A stretch of DNA of 45,475 nt from the NCBI GenBank assembly GCA_017454015.1, contig JAFTDW010000017.1, positions 1 through 45,475 on the forward strand. Direction: 5' to 3'. The position numbers and the translations under genes were made by a program. The DNA comes from Bacteroidales bacterium. Lineage in GTDB: Bacteria > Bacteroidota > Bacteroidia > Bacteroidales > P3. Under the pieces are notes generated by a model. It did not search any database and was not told the DNA's origin. It saw only the letters and a list, made by a program, of their open reading frames with translations. Each line of letters starts with the position of its first letter. Positions within the stretch are counted from its first letter, which is position 1. This document shows positions 42,449 to 45,475 of the stretch, piece by piece.

Positions 42449-45151
42449 GTGAAGAACGGTAGCAAAAAAAAGGTTAGAGACCACAAGAGCTGGGGCGAGA
42501 AATTAGGCGGCATTCTGAAAAATCCCGACTTCAGAAAGCTGCGGGGTACCGTCTATATCCTTTTCTCCGTTTTCCTGCTGCTCTCCATACTCTCTTACCT
42601 CTTTTCGGGACTGGAGAGCGACCATAACCTATGCGGCAAAGTAGGCTCATGGGTTGCCCGCGGGTTCGTGAAAAGCACCTTCGGCATCGGCGCCCTCGGC
42701 TTCACCTACCTTTTTTTCCTGCTGGGCCTGCACTGCTGGGGCAAGAAGATGGAGCAAGGCTGGAAAAGCCTTTTCGCCACGGCATTCTGGATGGCGTGGC
42801 TCTCCGTGGTGGTAGGCCTCTGCCTGCGGAAGTCGGAAAGCAACGACTGGGCCGGAGCCTTCGGCGAGATGGGAGCCACAGTGCTGTACGACTCACTGAA
42901 AGTAGTGGCACCCATACTCATGGCCTTCTTGGGCATTGTGTTCCTTGTCTTTGTACACCATATTCGCTTCAAGGGCATAGTGGAAGCCTTCAAAGCCATC
43001 AAACTGCCCGAGATGCCCAAGCTGCACCTCCCCGAGCTCAAGAAACGAATTCCCGAAGCCGTGCCCCTGCAGGAAGAGCCAGCCCCTGAGAAAGGCAACG
43101 ACAAGGCTGAGATTGACGAAGAGGGGGACGACGAAGACCAGCCCTTCGGCGGTGCGGCACCCGAAGTGAAGCAGCCAACCTTCACCATCAAAAACGGCGG
43201 CGACGACGATGACGACACTCCCGAGCCGTTCATTGTACACCGCGCAGACAGCGAGCCCGGCGAGCCCAGCGGCAACGTCGACAGTCCCGAGCCCGACGAC
43301 GACGGCATGGTGCTGGTACACAGACCCTCGGACAACACAAACCCCAAGCCCGCCGAGGCAGCGACTACCAAGCCTGCCAGCCAGAGCGAGCCACAGTTCA
43401 GCATCGACGACGAGTTTGAGCGCGTCAACGCCCGCGCCCGCGGCATGCAGGAGGCGGGAGCCATCGTCGGCACACAGCAGCAGGAAAAGACACCGGCTGC
43501 CGACGACGGGGTGCTCTTCACAGTGAACAACACCGACACCCAAGAGCCAGCCCCCGCCGTGGAACCCGACGAGACACCAGCAGAAACAACACCTGCAGAA
43601 GAGGACGACCTCGACGACTACGGCAAGCACTTCGGCCTCGACGAGCCCTACGACCCTAAGCTTGAGCTGCGCGACTTCAAGCTCCCCACCGCCGACCTGC
43701 TGGAAGACTACGAGGTGCGCAACGTGAAGGTCACCAACGACGAGCTTATAGCCAACAAAGACAAGATAGTAGAGACCCTGCGCAACTACGGCATAGAGAT
43801 AGTGGAAATTGCCGCCTCGCCGGGCCCCACGGTGACCCTCTACGAAATAAAACCAGCCCCGGGCATCCGCATCTCGAAAATCAAGAACCTCGAAGACGAC
43901 ATAGCGCTGAGCCTCGCCGCCCTCGGCATACGCATCATAGCCCCCATCCCGGGCAAAGGCACCATAGGCATTGAGGTGCCCAACGCCAAGCCCCAGGTGG
44001 TCTCCATGCGCACCATGCTCACCAGCAGCGCCTTTGTCGACAACACCAAGTACGAGCTGCCCATAGCCTTCGGCAAGACCATCAGCAACGAGCCCTACGT
44101 CACCGACCTCGCCAAGATGCCGCATCTGCTCATGGCCGGTGCCACAGGCACCGGTAAGTCGGTGGGTCTCAACGCCGTGATCACCTCGCTGCTGTACAAG
44201 AAACACCCTGCCGAGCTCAAGTTCGTCATGGTCGACCCCAAGAAGGTGGAGCTCTCCATATACAATAAAATAGAGCGCTACTACCTTGCCAAGATGCCCG
44301 ACAGCGAAGAGCCCATCATCACAGATGTTAAGAAAGTGGTGCGCACCCTCAACTCGCTCTGCATAGAGATGGACAGCCGCTACGACCTGCTCAAACAGGC
44401 CCATGTGCGCAACCTCAAAGAATACAACCCCAAGTTCATAGCCCGCAAGCTCAACCCCGAGAACGGGCACCACTACATGCCCTATATAGTGCTGGTCATC
44501 GACGAGTTTGCCGACCTCATCATGACGGCGGGCAAAGAGGTGGAGATGCCCATTGCACGCCTCGCGCAGCTGGCGCGCGCCGTGGGCATACACCTTATCA
44601 TAGCCACCCAGCGCCCCACCACCAACATCATCACGGGCACCATCAAGGCCAACTTCCCCGCCCGCGTGGCTTTCCGCGTAACCAGCGGCATTGACTCGCG
44701 CACCATCCTCGACTGCGGCGGCGCCAACCAGCTCATAGGACGCGGCGACATGCTCATCTCCCTCGCGGGCAGCGAGCTGGTGCGTATCCAGTGCGCCCTC
44801 ATAGAGACCGAGGAGTGCGACCGCATCACCGAGTTCATCTCGCAGCAGCGCGGCTACCCCGACGCATTCCTGCTGCCAGAGTACCTCGACGAGAACGAGG
44901 AGCCCAACAAGGACTTCGACCCCAAGCAGAAAGACGAGTTTTTCAACGATGCGGCACGCCTCGTCGTGGCGTCGCAGTTTGGCAGCACCTCGCTGCTGCA
45001 GCGCAAGCTGCAACTGGGCTACAACCGCGCCGGACGCATCATAGACCAGCTCGAAGCCGCCGGAGTGGTGGGCCCCTACAACGGCAGCAAGGCACGCGAA
45101 GTGCTCATCAAAGACGAGGTAACCCTCGAAGAGCTACTCCGCTCACTCTGA
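42449..45151 (+). CDS. ftsK: DNA translocase FtsK
   Basis: A septum-anchored DNA pump that clears and aligns chromosomes at division. The 900-residue product has four N-terminal TM helices (about residues 33-52, 75-95, 107-125, 150-170). A long acidic, Pro/Asp/Glu-rich linker (about 195-400) is followed by the alpha/beta motor: Walker A MAGATGTGKSVGLN (about 562-575) and Walker B VLVIDEFADLIM (about 682-693). The C-terminal gamma winged helix (about 830-900, QRKLQLGYNRAGRIIDQLEA) reads KOPS sites. The start is GTG 42449 (MKNGSKKKVRDHKSWGEKL). It is complete and shorter than the E. coli protein, as usual for Bacteroidota. Confidence 0.97.
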   Translation: MKNGSKKKVRDHKSWGEKLGGILKNPDFRKLRGTVYILFSVFLLLSILSYLFSGLESDHNLCGKVGSWVARGFVKSTFGIGALGFTYLFFLLGLHCWGKKMEQGWKSLFATAFWMAWLSVVVGLCLRKSESNDWAGAFGEMGATVLYDSLKVVAPILMAFLGIVFLVFVHHIRFKGIVEAFKAIKLPEMPKLHLPELKKRIPEAVPLQEEPAPEKGNDKAEIDEEGDDEDQPFGGAAPEVKQPTFTIKNGGDDDDDTPEPFIVHRADSEPGEPSGNVDSPEPDDDGMVLVHRPSDNTNPKPAEAATTKPASQSEPQFSIDDEFERVNARARGMQEAGAIVGTQQQEKTPAADDGVLFTVNNTDTQEPAPAVEPDETPAETTPAEEDDLDDYGKHFGLDEPYDPKLELRDFKLPTADLLEDYEVRNVKVTNDELIANKDKIVETLRNYGIEIVEIAASPGPTVTLYEIKPAPGIRISKIKNLEDDIALSLAALGIRIIAPIPGKGTIGIEVPNAKPQVVSMRTMLTSSAFVDNTKYELPIAFGKTISNEPYVTDLAKMPHLLMAGATGTGKSVGLNAVITSLLYKKHPAELKFVMVDPKKVELSIYNKIERYYLAKMPDSEEPIITDVKKVVRTLNSLCIEMDSRYDLLKQAHVRNLKEYNPKFIARKLNPENGHHYMPYIVLVIDEFADLIMTAGKEVEMPIARLAQLARAVGIHLIIATQRPTTNIITGTIKANFPARVAFRVTSGIDSRTILDCGGANQLIGRGDMLISLAGSELVRIQCALIETEECDRITEFISQQRGYPDAFLLPEYLDENEEPNKDFDPKQKDEFFNDAARLVVASQFGSTSLLQRKLQLGYNRAGRIIDQLEAAGVVGPYNGSKAREVLIKDEVTLEELLRSL

Positions 45152-45309
45152 CCTAAAGAAATTATCGGTCGGCCCCCCTTCTTTGCAGATTAATAATCCT
45201 TGTACTCAATCCCTCAGCGTACTAATCCAGAGGAGCCGACAAGACACCTCTCCCTGAGAGAATAATACTGTGGGGTATGTTATTTTCCCGCCATCTCGGA
45301 AAAAAGTAG
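45152..45309. other. intergenic leader without a recognised gene
   Basis: About 160 bases between the ftsK stop and a promoter-like motif. They contain short weak hairpins only (for example AGAGG/CCTCT near 45227-45255 and CTCTC/GAGAG near 45255-45270). No clear intrinsic terminator for ftsK is seen. Confidence 0.4.
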
Positions 45310-45318
45310 TAACTTTGC
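45310..45318 (+). promoter_or_regulatory. -7-like element before the repeat pair
   Basis: TAACTTTGC at 45310-45318 matches TAnnTTTGC. Transcription would start about 45325, roughly 14 bases before the first 57-base element, so the element pair would be transcribed on the plus strand. An ATG at 45328 opens a frame that runs to the window edge through both copies. Confidence 0.5.
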
Positions 45319-45338
45319 ATATTGAATATGGACAGCAG

Positions 45339-45395
45339 CGTTTTCGTTCAGCAAGAGCAGTGGAAGCTTGCTTACACTGCCGCAGCCAGAAAACG
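45339..45395. repeat. 57-base palindromic element, copy B
   Basis: Identical to 7584-7640 over all 57 bases, in the same plus-strand orientation. It has 7-bp terminal inverted repeats and interleaved AGCAAG/CTTGCT and GCAGTG/CACTGC stems. It is followed by 19 bases and then copy C, giving a period of 76. Confidence 0.92.
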
Positions 45396-45414
45396 AGGGT
45401 TGCGAAGAAACCAA

Positions 45415-45471
45415 CGTTTTCGTTCGGCAAGAGCAGTGGAAGCTTGCTTACACTGCCGCAGCCAGAAAACG
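45415..45471. repeat. 57-base palindromic element, copy C
   Basis: Differs from copies A and B only at element base 12 (A to G), which turns one A-U pair of the first internal stem into G-U in plus-strand RNA. The following GAGGG matches the start of the spacer after copy B, so the tandem series may continue beyond the window. Confidence 0.92.
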
Positions 45472-45475
45472 AGGG

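Noticed and set aside
42893-45013. Long antisense open frame within ftsK, and similar ones opposite prfA/mnmA (15725-17395) and the acyl-CoA synthetase (3181-4752)
   Set aside because: They mirror the strongly biased third positions of the coding strand, give His/Val/Leu/Gly-rich translations without domains, and lie wholly opposite well-identified genes.
45339-45471. CRISPR array made of the 57-base copies
   Set aside because: Repeats are too long, with a single 19-base spacer visible, an identical isolated copy lies inside a gene 38 kb away, and no cas gene is in the window.
45328-45475. Plus-strand open frame from ATG 45328 to the window edge
   Set aside because: Only 49 codons, composed almost wholly of the two repeats, which are read in different frames (period 76 is not a multiple of three); openness follows from the element being stop-poor.

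Overview
The window looks like chromosomal DNA from a member of the Bacteroidales (Bacteroidota). Evidence: most start-site regions carry the Bacteroidota -7 motif TAnnTTTG rather than sigma-70 boxes; Shine-Dalgarno sequences are weak or absent; lipoprotein signal peptides are common; and there are type IX secretion (T9SS) cargo with C-terminal sorting domains, PorV, a T9SS plug-family protein (DUF5103), a flotillin/NfeD pair and a methylmalonyl-CoA mutase small subunit. Codon third positions are mostly G/C, yet AUA is used often for Ile. I cannot resolve the family or genus.

Layout. 1-446: minus-strand tRNA cluster (partial tRNA, Leu-UAA, two identical Gly-GCC bodies). 501-9107: minus-strand genes mutS, acyl-CoA synthetase, polyprenyl-phosphate sugar transferase, a lipoprotein and an Omp28-like T9SS cargo protein. 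9338-18824: plus-strand 1430-residue Cys-repeat T9SS cargo, Wzx-like flippase, mnmA, prfA and a DUF4143-type ATPase. 18818-26624: minus-strand lipoproteins, LOG-family protein, OppC-like permease, a DUF59 Fe-S factor with sufE, an LptF/G-like permease and mutA. 26867-30297: plus-strand porV-ispF-clpS-nfeD-floA, with translational coupling among the first three. 30393-38306: ruvB, a lipoprotein, the T9SS plug protein, a universal stress protein, an HI0933-type flavoprotein, mannose-1-phosphate guanylyltransferase and trpS. 38406-40541: an AT-richer stretch with two exported proteins, tRNA-Ser and a field of degenerate non-coding repeats. 40542-45151: a small protein, two exported proteins and ftsK.

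Cell-surface work dominates. PorV and the plug protein serve T9SS export, two large proteins carry T9SS sorting domains, and the sugar transferase, flippase and GDP-mannose enzyme could supply surface glycan of the kind that anchors T9SS cargo. The other genes are mainly housekeeping (mismatch repair, recombination, translation, isoprenoid and Fe-S metabolism, cell division).

The least explained structure is a 57-base element present three times. One copy is inserted in frame in the signal-peptide region of a lipoprotein gene (7584-7640). Two near-identical copies stand 19 bases apart at the window end (45339-45395, 45415-45471), just downstream of a promoter-like motif. It has a perfect 7-bp terminal inverted repeat and two interleaved 6-bp stems (pseudoknot or switch topology), its length is a multiple of three, and five of its six frames are stop-free. 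It resembles in style, not sequence, the coding-compatible palindromic elements known from Rickettsia.
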